Below are positions 46,065-54,235 of a stretch of 64,000 nt of DNA, in pieces. The DNA is from Neisseria sp. DTU_2020_1000833_1_SI_GRL_NUU_006. Its GTDB lineage: Bacteria > Pseudomonadota > Gammaproteobacteria > Burkholderiales > Neisseriaceae. The position numbers and the translations under genes are program-made. The stretch lies in contig CP135593.1 in NCBI GenBank assembly GCA_032388755.1, forward strand, positions 558,001 through 622,000. The letters run 5' to 3'. The notes beneath the pieces were generated by a model. That model searched no databases, was not told the DNA's origin, and saw only the letters and a program-made list of their open reading frames with translations. Numbering within the stretch: the stretch's first letter is position 1; every line of letters starts with the position of its first letter.

Positions 46065-48044
46065 TTACAGCACTGATTTCAGAGTATCCACCACATTTTC
46101 CACGGTAAAGCCGAATTCTTTGAACAGCAGTTCGGCAGGGGCGGATTCGCCGAAGCGGTTGATACCGACGACTGCGCCGTTCAGTCCGACATATTTGTAC
46201 CAGCCGTCGGCGTGTCCGGCTTCTACGGCGATGCGCGGCAGGCCTTCAGGCAGGACGGCGGCTTGATAGGCGGCGTCTTGGCGGTCGAAGACGTTGGTGG
46301 ACGGCATGGAAACGACGCGTACGGCGATGTTTTGCGCGGCGAGGGCTTTTTGCGCTTCCAGAGCCAGATCGACTTCGGAACCGGTGGCAATGATGACGGC
46401 TTGGGCGTTGCCTTGGGCTTCGCTGATGACGTAGCCGCCGCGTTTAATGTCGTTCAGTTGTTGTTCGTTGCGCGCTTGGAATTTCAGGTTTTGACGGCTG
46501 AAAATCAGGCAGGACGGATGGTCTTTGGCTTTTACCGCTTCCGCCCATGCCACCAGCGATTCGGCGGTGTCGCACGGACGCCATACGTCCATGTTCGGAA
46601 TCAGGCGCAGGGTGGCGGTTTGCTCGATGGGTTGGTGGGTCGGGCCGTCTTCGCCGAGGCCGATGGAATCGTGGGTGAAGACGAAGACGGGGTTGATTTT
46701 CATCAGCGCCGCCATGCGCAGGGCGTTGCGTTCGTATTCGCTGAACATCAGGAAAGTCGCGCCGAAGGGTTTTACGCCGCCATGCAGGGCAAGGCCGTTC
46801 ATGATGGCACCCATGCCGAACTCGCGCACGCCGTAGTGGATGTAGTTGCCGCCTTTGTCGCGGGTAACGGAGACACTGCCCGACCAGTCGGTCAGGTTGG
46901 ACGGAGTCAGGTCGGCAGAACCGCCCACCAGTTCAGGCAGCTCTTTAGCGAGGATTTCGATGCTGTTTTGGCTGGCTTTGCGGGTGGCGATGGTTTCGGC
47001 TTTGGCGCACACTTCTTTCAATGCGGCTTGAACGTATGCATCGAAATTGTCCGGCAGTTTTTTATCCATGCGGCGCACGAATTCTGCGGCTTCGGCAGGA
47101 TATTTTGCTTGGTATTGCGCGAACAGCTCGTTCCATTCCGCTTCCAGTTTCGCGCCTTGTTCTTTCGCGCTCCATGCGTCGTAAATTTCTTGCGGGATTT
47201 CAAAGGCGGGGTAAGCCCAGCTCAAATGTTTACGCGTGGCTTCGATTTCATCCGCACCCAAAGGCGCGCCATGGGTTTTGTGGCTGCCTTCTTTGTTGGC
47301 GCTGCCTTTGCCGATTAAGGTTTTGCAGCAGATGAGGGACGGTTTGCCGGTTTCGGCGCGGGCGGCTTCGATAGCGGCTTGAATGGCGGCGGTGTCGTGG
47401 CCGTTTACATTGGGAACGACGTGCCAGCCGTAGCTTTCAAAGCGTTGCGGGATGTTTTCGGTAAACCAGCCGTCCACTTTGCCGTCGATGGAAATATTGT
47501 TGTCATCATATAAAACAATCAGTTTGCCCAAGCCCAAAGTGCCGGCGAGCGAACAGGCTTCGTGCGATACGCCTTCCATCAGGCAGCCATCGCCCATGAA
47601 GACGTAGGTGTAGTGATCAACGATGTTCAAACCGTCTTTATTAAATTCGGCGGCAAGGATTTTTTCCGCCGATGCCATACCCACCGCGTTGGCAATGCCT
47701 TGTCCCAACGGGCCGGTCGTAGTTTCCACGCCGTCGGTGTAGCCGTATTCGGGGTGGCCGGGGGTTTTGCTGTGCAGCTGGCGGAAATTTTTCAAGTCTT
47801 CAATGCTCAGGTTGTAGCCGGTCAGGTGCAACAGGCTGTACAACAGCATGGACGCGTGGCCGTTGGAGAGGATGAAGCGGTCGCGGTTGTAGAATTTGGG
47901 GTTGGCGGGGTTGTGGCGCAGGAATTTCGTCCACAATACTTCCGCCATTTCCGCCATACCCATGGGCGCGCCGGGGTGGCCGGAATTTGCTTTTTGAACG
48001 GCATCGGCCGAGAGGAAACGGATTGCGTTTGCCAGTTGAGACAT
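46065..48044 (-). CDS. tkt: Transketolase
   Basis: A 659-residue thiamine-diphosphate enzyme of the non-oxidative pentose phosphate pathway. It begins MSQLANAIRFLSADAVQKAN and shows SGHPGAPMGMA, GPLGQGIANAVGMA, the TPP motif MGDGCLMEG with DDNNISIDG, and the C-terminal FTHDSIGLGEDGPTHQPIEQ. Length normal. A single-gene unit ending in a DUS hairpin next to a Correia element. Confidence 0.96.
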   Translation of the reverse strand: MSQLANAIRFLSADAVQKANSGHPGAPMGMAEMAEVLWTKFLRHNPANPKFYNRDRFILSNGHASMLLYSLLHLTGYNLSIEDLKNFRQLHSKTPGHPEYGYTDGVETTTGPLGQGIANAVGMASAEKILAAEFNKDGLNIVDHYTYVFMGDGCLMEGVSHEACSLAGTLGLGKLIVLYDDNNISIDGKVDGWFTENIPQRFESYGWHVVPNVNGHDTAAIQAAIEAARAETGKPSLICCKTLIGKGSANKEGSHKTHGAPLGADEIEATRKHLSWAYPAFEIPQEIYDAWSAKEQGAKLEAEWNELFAQYQAKYPAEAAEFVRRMDKKLPDNFDAYVQAALKEVCAKAETIATRKASQNSIEILAKELPELVGGSADLTPSNLTDWSGSVSVTRDKGGNYIHYGVREFGMGAIMNGLALHGGVKPFGATFLMFSEYERNALRMAALMKINPVFVFTHDSIGLGEDGPTHQPIEQTATLRLIPNMDVWRPCDTAESLVAWAEAVKAKDHPSCLIFSRQNLKFQARNEQQLNDIKRGGYVISEAQGNAQAVIIATGSEVDLALEAQKALAAQNIAVRVVSMPSTNVFDRQDAAYQAAVLPEGLPRIAVEAGHADGWYKYVGLNGAVVGINRFGESAPAELLFKEFGFTVENVVDTLKSVL

Positions 48045-48147
48045 TTTGTACCTTCCTTGCTGTATTGGTTTGAAACGGTAATAACGGTAAAGAAAATTCC
48101 GTTGATTATCGCCCGATTCGGTCAGGCTTTCAAGGATATGGGCGGCT

Positions 48148-48159
48148 TTCAGACGACCT
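48148..48159 (-). repeat. Solitary DUS
   Basis: TTCAGACGACCT upstream of tkt. Confidence 0.8.
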
Positions 48160-48447
48160 TTCCGTCTATCAGAAGGACAACTTCAAACCGGTACGGCATC
48201 GGTTTCGCGTTGTCCTGTTTTAAAAATTGTCCGCATAAGGGGTCGTCTGAAACAGGCAAAGCAGATGAGATTAACTGTTATTCCGTTTTGAAACAGTAGT
48301 TTATAAATTTTTATCGGAGATATAGCGATTCGCTATAAGCATAGCGTCATCGGTTATATGCAACTGCTTGAATATCGCCGATTTCAGACTTGGGCAACGG
48401 AAAAATCAAAACGGGTGGCATATAAAAGCCAAGTAGGGCTTTTTGCT

Positions 48448-48461
48448 TTGGTCAAGCTCAA
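48448..48461 (+). promoter_or_regulatory. Possible FNR site upstream of ccoG
   Basis: TTGGTCAAGCTCAA matches the FNR consensus (TTGAT-N4-ATCAA) at eight of ten positions and lies just upstream of TATAAA at 48481, with its centre about 38 bp before the inferred start of transcription. cbb3 assembly genes are often FNR-controlled. Weak evidence. Confidence 0.3.
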
Positions 48462-48486
48462 ATGATATGATTCCGACGCATATAAA

Positions 48487-48498
48487 AGGTCGTCTGAA
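48487..48498 (+). repeat. Solitary DUS in the ccoG leader
   Basis: AGGTCGTCTGAA about 65 bp before the ccoG start. Confidence 0.8.
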
Positions 48499-48563
48499 AA
48501 ACCAATCAAACCAGTAATCAGAATAAAAGACCTGCGCGCAAACACACGAAGGAACACTGAAAA

Positions 48564-50075
48564 ATGTCAACAGAAAACCAAGCCGAAAACGCTGTGTCAG
48601 AAGAAAAAAACGCTGCTCCGAAAGAGCAGTCCGAGAAACCGGCAAAAACCGCTCCGCCCAAACCCTCAAAACCCAAATCCAGCGTCATCCAAATCCATCC
48701 CGAAGGCGAACGCATCCATCCGAAAAAAGCGGAAGGGCGGTTCGCCAAATTGCGTATTGCCGCCGTATTGGCGACGCAGTTTGTGTTTTATGTGATTCCG
48801 TGGTTCAACTGGAGCGGCCGTCAGGCGGTGCTTTTCAATATTCCGGACCGACATTTCTTCATTTTCGGACTGTCGCTGGGTATGGGCGACTTGATTTACC
48901 TTGCTCTGTTGCTGATGATTTGCGCTTTCGGACTGTTTTGGTGGACGACGATTGCCGGACGTTTGTGGTGCGGTTATTCCTGCCCGCAGACGGTTTACAC
49001 CGAAATCATGTTGTGGATCGACAACTTAGTCGAAGGCGACCGCAACAAACGCCTGAAGCTGGAAAAATCGCCGTGGAATTTCACTAAAATCCGCATCAAA
49101 GCAACTAAAGCCCTGCTGATTTTCCTTGTCTGCGCGTGGACAGGCATTACCTTTGCGGGCTGGTTTGTCCCGATCCGCCAGTTCGTTCCCGACTTGTTTG
49201 CCGGAGCAGCAGGCGGCGGCGCGATGTTTGCCGCAGCGTTTTACGGCTTCATGACCTTCTTCTTTGCCCACGTTATGCGCGAGAAAGTGTGTCTGCATAT
49301 GTGTCCGTATGCACGCTTCCAAAGCGCGATGTTCGACAAAGACACGCTGATTATTTCTTACGATACCGAACGCGGCGAACCGCGCGGCGCACGCAAGAAA
49401 ACTGCTAATAAGGAAGACAGCGGATTGGGCGATTGCATCAACTGCACCATGTGCGTACAGGTCTGTCCCGTCGGTATCGATATCCGCGACGGTTTGCAAT
49501 ACCAATGTATCGGCTGTGCGGCGTGTATTGATGCCTGCGACGAAATCATGGACAAAATGGGCTACCCGCGCGGTTTGATACGCTATACGACCGAAGGCGC
49601 GTTGGAACACGAATATCCTGAAAGCGACATCAAAAAACGCTTGAAACGTCCGCGTGTGGCGGGATACGGCGCTGTTTTGCTGGTGGTTATTATCGCTTTC
49701 TTGGTCGGACTTTCCACCCGTAAAATGGTCGAAGTCGATATTTTGAAAGACCGCGGCGTGATGGTGCGCGAAAACAGCAAAGGTTGGCTGGAAAACGCAT
49801 ACAACCTGCGCATTATCAACAATAGCGAAAACGAACAAGTGATGACTGCGGCAGTCAAAGGCTTTGAAGAAATTGCCCTGACCGGATTGCCGGAAGGCGG
49901 CGTGAAAATCGCACCGCGCCAAACGTTGACCATCCCTGTCCAAGTTTCCACCATTCCCGAATACGCCGACAAGGGCAGCCATCCGATTGAGTTTACCTTC
50001 ACTTATCGCGAAACCGGCAAAGCAGATGGCAAACCCACTATCTTGGAAGAAGAAGCAACCTTTATCGGAGAATAA
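48564..50075 (+). CDS. ccoG: Cytochrome cbb3 oxidase accessory protein CcoG (FixG/RdxA)
   Basis: A 503-residue membrane ferredoxin needed to supply copper or electrons for cbb3 oxidase assembly. After a charged, Pro/Lys-rich N-terminal tail come transmembrane helices (RIAAVLATQFVFYVIPWF and others) with the signature WCGYSCPQTVYTE. Two 4Fe-4S sites follow: CINCTMCVQVCPVG and CIGCAACIDACDE. The C-terminal periplasmic domain is of the IG-like FixG_C type. fixH starts four bases after the stop, so the two are cotranscribed. The ccoNOP oxidase genes are elsewhere. Confidence 0.95.
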   Translation: MSTENQAENAVSEEKNAAPKEQSEKPAKTAPPKPSKPKSSVIQIHPEGERIHPKKAEGRFAKLRIAAVLATQFVFYVIPWFNWSGRQAVLFNIPDRHFFIFGLSLGMGDLIYLALLLMICAFGLFWWTTIAGRLWCGYSCPQTVYTEIMLWIDNLVEGDRNKRLKLEKSPWNFTKIRIKATKALLIFLVCAWTGITFAGWFVPIRQFVPDLFAGAAGGGAMFAAAFYGFMTFFFAHVMREKVCLHMCPYARFQSAMFDKDTLIISYDTERGEPRGARKKTANKEDSGLGDCINCTMCVQVCPVGIDIRDGLQYQCIGCAACIDACDEIMDKMGYPRGLIRYTTEGALEHEYPESDIKKRLKRPRVAGYGAVLLVVIIAFLVGLSTRKMVEVDILKDRGVMVRENSKGWLENAYNLRIINNSENEQVMTAAVKGFEEIALTGLPEGGVKIAPRQTLTIPVQVSTIPEYADKGSHPIEFTFTYRETGKADGKPTILEEEATFIGE

Positions 50076-50078
50076 AAC

Positions 50079-50648
50079 GTGTCCGAGCAAAAACAAGTCA
50101 AACCTTGGTACAAACACATTTGGCCGTGGGTGTTGATGGCGGGGCCTATTTTCGTCGTGATTGCCAGTGTCGCCATGTTCTTCGTCGCCAAAGAACATGC
50201 AACCGATTTGGTAACGGACGACTATTACAAAGACGGCAAACACATCGACATCCAGCTTCACCGCGATGAAGAGGCAGTGAAGCGGCATATGCAGGTGCAA
50301 GTGCTGATCAGTCCGGATAAAGATGCTGCCAAAGTCTTTGTCAGCGGAGAATTTGATCCCAAACAGCCTTTGAATCTCCTTTTGATGCACCCGACTAAAA
50401 AATCGGAAGACCAAACTGTCAAACTGCGCGTCGTCAGCGCGGAAATCCAAAACGGCCGTATGGAGTATGAAGCGACTTTCAAACCCCTGCCGCCGACCAA
50501 CCATTGGTATCTGCGCGTGGAAGACAGTTCAGGTGTTTGGCGGGTGGAAGACAAATGGATCGTCAGCCAAGGCAATGCGATCAATTTGACCCCTATGGAC
50601 AAATTGTTTGGTAATGCCGATCAGAAACCGAAAGATTCAGGACAGTAG
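50079..50648 (+). CDS. fixH: FixH-family cbb3 oxidase assembly protein
   Basis: A 189-residue protein with one N-terminal transmembrane helix (WPWVLMAGPIFVVIASVAMFF) and a periplasmic domain (YYKDGKHIDIQLHRDE) as in FixH/CcoH-type proteins. The start is GTG, three bases after the ccoG stop, which shows translational coupling. The conserved DDYYKDGK motif follows the membrane helix. It is inferred to help CcoG in cbb3 maturation. Confidence 0.85.
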   Translation: MSEQKQVKPWYKHIWPWVLMAGPIFVVIASVAMFFVAKEHATDLVTDDYYKDGKHIDIQLHRDEEAVKRHMQVQVLISPDKDAAKVFVSGEFDPKQPLNLLLMHPTKKSEDQTVKLRVVSAEIQNGRMEYEATFKPLPPTNHWYLRVEDSSGVWRVEDKWIVSQGNAINLTPMDKLFGNADQKPKDSGQ

Positions 50649-50664
50649 TTTGTTTGACAGGCTC

Positions 50665-50697
50665 AAAAGGTCGTCTGAAAAATTTCAGACGACCTTC
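50665..50697 (+). terminator. DUS hairpin terminator of ccoG-fixH
   Basis: Perfect inverted DUS pair, loop of a few bases, just past the fixH stop. Confidence 0.8.
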
Positions 50698-50730
50698 ATA
50701 CTGTAAGGTTTGTGATGATGTTGGCGCAAA

Positions 50731-50887
50731 TATAGTGGATTAACTTTAAACCAGTACGGCGTTGCCTCGCCTTAGCTCAAAGAGAACGATTCTCTAAGGT
50801 GCTGAAGCACCAAGTGAATCGGTTCCGTACTATCTGTACTGTCTGCGGCTTCGTTGCCTTGTCCTGATTTAAAGTTAATCCACTATA
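50731..50887. repeat. Correia repeat element, full-length
   Basis: A 157-bp element with the same termini as the 107-bp copies. It is in the opposite internal orientation and retains the central segment with AGAGAACGATTCTCT and GGTGCTGAAGCACC palindromes. The central segment is the part known to carry an IHF-binding site in full-length CREE. It lies 110 bp before the HExxH gene. Confidence 0.95.
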
Positions 50888-50957
50888 AAGAGGGTAGGGG
50901 ATATGGCAGTATCGGTTGTAAACGTAGCTGAATGACTGCTAAGGCAGAGCAATCGTT

Positions 50958-50969
50958 TTCAGACGACCT
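50958..50969 (-). repeat. Solitary DUS upstream of the HExxH gene
   Basis: TTCAGACGACCT about 30 bp before the start codon. Confidence 0.8.
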
Positions 50970-50999
50970 CGGTCGTCATGGAAGGAACAAGGATAAGAT

Positions 51000-51545
51000 A
51001 TGAGCAAACGCTGGCGTAGGCTGACGGACAACGAAATCAAAATGGCAAAGCTGATTTTTGCCGACAGCATTGATTACGCCTGCGTCAAAATTTATCGCGG
51101 CATTCCTTGTCTGCCTACCATGCAGGTTGCCGTTTCGCCCAATGGGAACATCTATTTCCCGCGTAATAACTGCCCTGACGACTTCGCCCTTGCTTCCGCG
51201 TCCTATCAAATATGGATGATTCATGAATTGACCCATGTTTGGCAGTATCAGCAAGGCTTTAAAACTTGGTTGGGCGGATTATTTTTGTTCGTCAGCGGAG
51301 GTTACCGTCACCGTCGTGCCTATCTCTATCCCAAGCTGTCCGATATTTGTCATTTCAGTATGCTGAATATGGAGCAGCAGGCGGATTTATTGGCGCATTA
51401 TTACGCGTCGTGTTATCTAAAAGGCAACATATACAACGCCCAAAATCAAACCTTTCAAAGCGTTTTAAAGTCATTTATTGACGACCCGTGCCAAAAAGAA
51501 TGGCTGCCTCAATGCAGGTTTTATCGAAAAAACAAACGGATTTGA
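51000..51545 (+). CDS. Putative zinc metallopeptidase (HExxH) of unknown role
   Basis: A 181-residue protein. MIHELTHVWQYQQG places an HExxH zinc motif (HELTH, residues 75-79) with the WQ pattern seen in small metallopeptidase-like proteins associated with Rhs/Vgr and extracellular contractile systems. A possible third ligand is in MLNMEQQADLLAHYYA (Glu or Asp). No signal peptide and no clear membrane segment except a short hydrophobic run (GGLFLFVSGG). A full-length CREE lies upstream and pgsA downstream. The function is unknown. Confidence 0.65.
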   Translation: MSKRWRRLTDNEIKMAKLIFADSIDYACVKIYRGIPCLPTMQVAVSPNGNIYFPRNNCPDDFALASASYQIWMIHELTHVWQYQQGFKTWLGGLFLFVSGGYRHRRAYLYPKLSDICHFSMLNMEQQADLLAHYYASCYLKGNIYNAQNQTFQSVLKSFIDDPCQKEWLPQCRFYRKNKRI

Positions 51546-51553
51546 AGGCTTTT

Positions 51554-51594
51554 GCTGTCTGAAAGATGGTGAAAACATATGCTTTCAGACAGAC
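51554..51594 (+). terminator. DUS-like hairpin (diverged)
   Basis: GCTGTCTGAAAG and CTTTCAGACAGAC form an inverted pair related to DUS but altered at the GTCG core. It lies at the end of the HExxH gene. Confidence 0.5.
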
Positions 51595-51646
51595 AAGTCC
51601 GTTATAATAGGCAAATTAACTATCATAACCACATCAAAGGTAAATC

Positions 51647-52207
51647 ATGCCTTGGAACATACCGATTTTTCTGACTTGGATGCGTGTTTTGCTGATTCCG
51701 GTCTTTACTTTGCTGTTTTTCCTGCCAAAAGGGTGGATTGCACCGGAAACCGTCAATTGGACTGCCGCTATCATTTTCGCACTCGCAGCCGTAACCGATT
51801 GGTTTGACGGATTTTTAGCAAGGCTTTGGAAGCAAACCTCCGATTTCGGCGCCTTCCTCGATCCCGTTGCGGATAAATTAATGGTAGCGACCGCATTATT
51901 GCTGCTGGTCAGCCTTGGTCGTACTTATGTTATTTTCGCCATTATCATCATCGGCAGGGAAATCACCATTTCCGCTTTGAGGGAATGGATGGCGCAAATG
52001 GGCAGACGCAGCAGCGTTGCCGTTGCCACCATCGGCAAATTTAAAACCGCCGCGCAAATGGTTGCCATATTTTTATTGCTCTTAGCCTCTAATCAGTTTG
52101 ACAATATTTTTTACCAGACAGGTAACATATTGATGTTTATCGCATCTGTATTAACACTCTGGTCAATGTTCTATTATCTGAAAATGGCATGGCAGGAAAT
52201 CAAATAA
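51647..52207 (+). CDS. pgsA: CDP-diacylglycerol-glycerol-3-phosphate 3-phosphatidyltransferase
   Basis: A 186-residue integral membrane enzyme that makes phosphatidylglycerol phosphate. The CDP-alcohol phosphotransferase motif is complete: DWFDGFLARLWKQTSDFGAF followed by LDPVADK. Four to five further hydrophobic helices follow. TATAAT at 51603 could be its -10. The tRNA-Gly/Cys/Leu array follows directly, the same arrangement as E. coli pgsA-glyW-cysT-leuZ, which indicates very old synteny. Confidence 0.95.
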   Translation: MPWNIPIFLTWMRVLLIPVFTLLFFLPKGWIAPETVNWTAAIIFALAAVTDWFDGFLARLWKQTSDFGAFLDPVADKLMVATALLLLVSLGRTYVIFAIIIIGREITISALREWMAQMGRRSSVAVATIGKFKTAAQMVAIFLLLLASNQFDNIFYQTGNILMFIASVLTLWSMFYYLKMAWQEIK

Positions 52208-52292
52208 AAAATAAAACAAACCTCTTGACGACAAGTTTCAAATCCATAATAATTGCGTCTTCTTCGGAAACAGCAGCAAAAACAGATATTCG

Positions 52293-52368
52293 GCGGGAAT
52301 AGCTCAGTTGGTAGAGCGCAACCTTGCCAAGGTTGAGGTCGCGAGTTCGAGACTCGTTTCCCGCTCCA
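52293..52368 (+). tRNA. tRNA-Gly (GCC), copy 1
   Basis: 76 nt with encoded CCA and anticodon GCC in CTTGCCAAG. Confidence 0.97.
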
Positions 52369-52406
52369 AATGAATCCTGTCTTAGTTGATATAAAGTTTC
52401 TCCGAT

Positions 52407-52482
52407 GCGGGAATAGCTCAGTTGGTAGAGCGCAACCTTGCCAAGGTTGAGGTCGCGAGTTCGAGACTCGTTTCCCGCTCCA
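52407..52482 (+). tRNA. tRNA-Gly (GCC), copy 2
   Basis: Identical in sequence to copy 1 over 76 nt; the spacer differs. Confidence 0.97.
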
Positions 52483-52508
52483 CAGTTTAATTTTCAGATG
52501 TGTCCCAT

Positions 52509-52584
52509 GCGGGAATAGCTCAGTTGGTAGAGCGCAACCTTGCCAAGGTTGAGGTCGCGAGTTCGAGACTCGTTTCCCGCTCCA
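52509..52584 (+). tRNA. tRNA-Gly (GCC), copy 3
   Basis: Identical to copies 1 and 2. Confidence 0.97.
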
Positions 52585-52606
52585 TCCTTAAGGCACATTT
52601 GGATAT

Positions 52607-52682
52607 GCGGGAATAGCTCAGTTGGTAGAGCGCAACCTTGCCAAGGTTGAGGTCGCGAGTTCGAGACTCGTTTCCCGCTCCA
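52607..52682 (+). tRNA. tRNA-Gly (GCC), copy 4
   Basis: Identical to copies 1-3. Confidence 0.97.
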
Positions 52683-52709
52683 GTTTAAATACTACCTGGT
52701 AGTTTGTTT

Positions 52710-52783
52710 GGCGAGATAGCAAAGTGGTTATGCAGCGGATTGCAAATCCGTCTACGCCGGTTCGATTCCGACTCTCGCCTCCA
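52710..52783 (+). tRNA. tRNA-Cys (GCA)
   Basis: 74 nt with GGCGAGA/TCTCGCC acceptor, discriminator T, encoded CCA and anticodon GCA in GATTGCAAATC. Normal cloverleaf. Confidence 0.96.
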
Positions 52784-52793
52784 CTCATTTCAT

Positions 52794-52871
52794 GGCGGGG
52801 TGGCAGAGTGTTTATGCTATAAGGGGTGCAACCCTTATACAGGCCGGTTCAAATCCGCGCCCCCGCCTCCA
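52794..52871 (+). tRNA. Aberrant Cys-like tRNA (GCA) with enlarged anticodon arm
   Basis: A 78-nt tRNA-like unit between tRNA-Cys and tRNA-Leu. The acceptor stem GGCGGGG/CCCCGCC is perfect, with discriminator T and CCA as in tRNA-Cys. The D arm (GCAGAGTGTTTATGC) resembles that of the normal tRNA-Cys. The anticodon arm is 20 nt instead of 17: ATAAGG and CCTTAT enclose GGTGCAAC, giving T-GCA-A in the loop with canonical U33 and A37. The T arm has TTCAAAT with a bulged C in the 3' strand. It could be a specialised second tRNA-Cys, a frameshifting tRNA or a decaying copy. It is not a standard tRNA. Confidence 0.6.
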
Positions 52872-52895
52872 AATTTTCAATATAAAACAGTCTGC

Positions 52896-52985
52896 GCCCG
52901 GGTGGTGAAATAGGTAGACACAACGGACTTAAAATCCGTCGGCCCTAAACCGGCCGTGCCGGTTCGATTCCGGCTCCGGGCACCA
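52896..52985 (+). tRNA. tRNA-Leu (TAA)
   Basis: About 90 nt with long variable arm, encoded CCA and anticodon TAA in GACTTAAAATC. It ends the tRNA array. Confidence 0.95.
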
Positions 52986-52988
52986 CAG

Positions 52989-53013
52989 CCGCTTTTAAAG
53001 CGGTTATTTTTTT
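52989..53013 (+). terminator. Terminator of the tRNA array
   Basis: CCGCTTTTAAAGCGG hairpin followed by TTATTTTTTT, directly after tRNA-Leu. Confidence 0.8.
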
Positions 53014-53183
53014 GCCTATTGCAGTCTAACACCGTAAACCAAAGCCAAGACAGATAAGGCTTTCCGCTGGTTTTGGTATCTATTTGTCATCTAATCCCGC
53101 CTAATCCGCCCTAATTGAAGAAACCTAAAATTTACGGTATCTTTTGCGGTATCTGAAAAATACCTCGAAAAAATACCGTAAAA

Positions 53184-54130
53184 ATGAAGCTGAACGACCG
53201 CCAAATCAAAAACGCCAAGCCCGCCGAAAAACCATTCAAGCTGAATGACGGGAAGGGCTTGTATCTGTATATCAATAGGAACGGCGGGAAGTTATGGCGG
53301 TTTGACTTTTCGTATAACGGCAAACGGAAAACGCTTTCAATCGGCAAATATCCGACCGTATTACTGGTAGAAGCCCGCCAAGCCGCCGAAAACGCCTGCC
53401 GCTTGCTTGTATCGGGGCAAGACTCCGGCGAAGCCAAACAACAGGAAAAGCGCGAACGGCAAGCCGCCGTCATTAATACCTTTCGGAACATCGCCGCCGA
53501 GTGGCACAAACACCGTGAAACGGGATTGACAGGCAATCACGCCGCCCGTGTATGGGACAGCTTGGAAAAGGACGTTTCCCTGCGCTGGGCAGTTTGCCCG
53601 TCAGTGAAATCAAAGTCAGTCAGGTAAAAGCGGTGGCAGCAAGGGGAGCGCTTGAAACGGCGGGGCGGATATTGCAGCGCATCAAGTCTGTTTTCACTTA
53701 TGCGATACGGACGGAGCGGGCAAAGAACCACCCCGCTGTTCCTTTGGTAGGTTTAATCAAAGCCCCAAAAAAGAAACATCAGCCCGCATTACCGCAATCC
53801 GAGCTGACCGAGTTTTACCGTCGTTTGATGTTGGAACAAGCCGAACAGCAAACAAAAATAGCCATGCAGCTAATCATGCTGACCTTTGTCAGAAATGGAG
53901 AGCTTAGGACAGCGGAATGGTCGGAATTTGATTTAGACGGGGCAGAATGGAGCATACCCGTCGCCAAGATGAAGATGAAAGCCCCGCATATCGTCCCCCT
54001 TGCCGATTGGACGCTTGAACTCTTGGTAGAAATGAAGGAGCTGACAGGATATAGCCGTTATCTGTTCCCATCGGTAAAAGACCCTGACAAGTATATGAGT
54101 GAAAACAACGCGACGTTTTCCTACACCTAA
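53184..54130 (+). pseudogene. Broken tyrosine integrase (P4-like, DUF4102)
   Basis: The N-terminal part (MKLNDRQIKNAKPAEKPFKL, LYLYINRNGGKLWRF, LSIGKYPTVLLVEARQ) is the arm-binding domain of P4-type integrases. A frameshift near 53580 moves the rest to another frame (LGSLPVSEIKVSQVKAVAAR, then IAMQLIMLTFVRNGELRTAEW with the first catalytic Arg). The protein stops at 54130 just after SVKDPDKYMSENN, so the His-x-x-Arg and the Tyr nucleophile are missing. It lies 200 bp behind tRNA-Leu(TAA), a typical attachment site. It marks a lost island or prophage. Confidence 0.9.
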
Positions 54131-54181
54131 TGTCCTATGGAAGCTTTTATGCAGTGAACTATGTAATTTAATTGGTTATTT

Positions 54182-54219
54182 AAAAGGTCGTCTGAAAAGT
54201 ATTTTTCAGACGACCTTTG
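54182..54219 (-). terminator. DUS hairpin terminator of pilT2
   Basis: Inverted DUS pair just past the pilT2 stop. Confidence 0.8.
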
Positions 54220-54235
54220 CTCATTTCGACAACTT

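Larger units (their letters stand above)
48045..48563. other. Divergent intergenic region between tkt and ccoG
   Basis: About 520 bp without a gene. It holds DUS at 48148-48159 and 48487-48498, a near-DUS at 48240, and a palindrome TATAGCGATTCGCTATA at 48321-48337 of unknown meaning. Confidence 0.55.

Noticed and set aside
52293..52682. Four near-identical direct repeats that could look like a CRISPR array
   Set aside because: Each unit is a complete tRNA-Gly with CCA; spacers are short and of uneven length. No CRISPR array or cas gene is in the window.
53014..54181. Attachment-site repeat of the tRNA-Leu 3' end
   Set aside because: No copy of the tRNA end was found near the broken integrase, so no att pair can be claimed.
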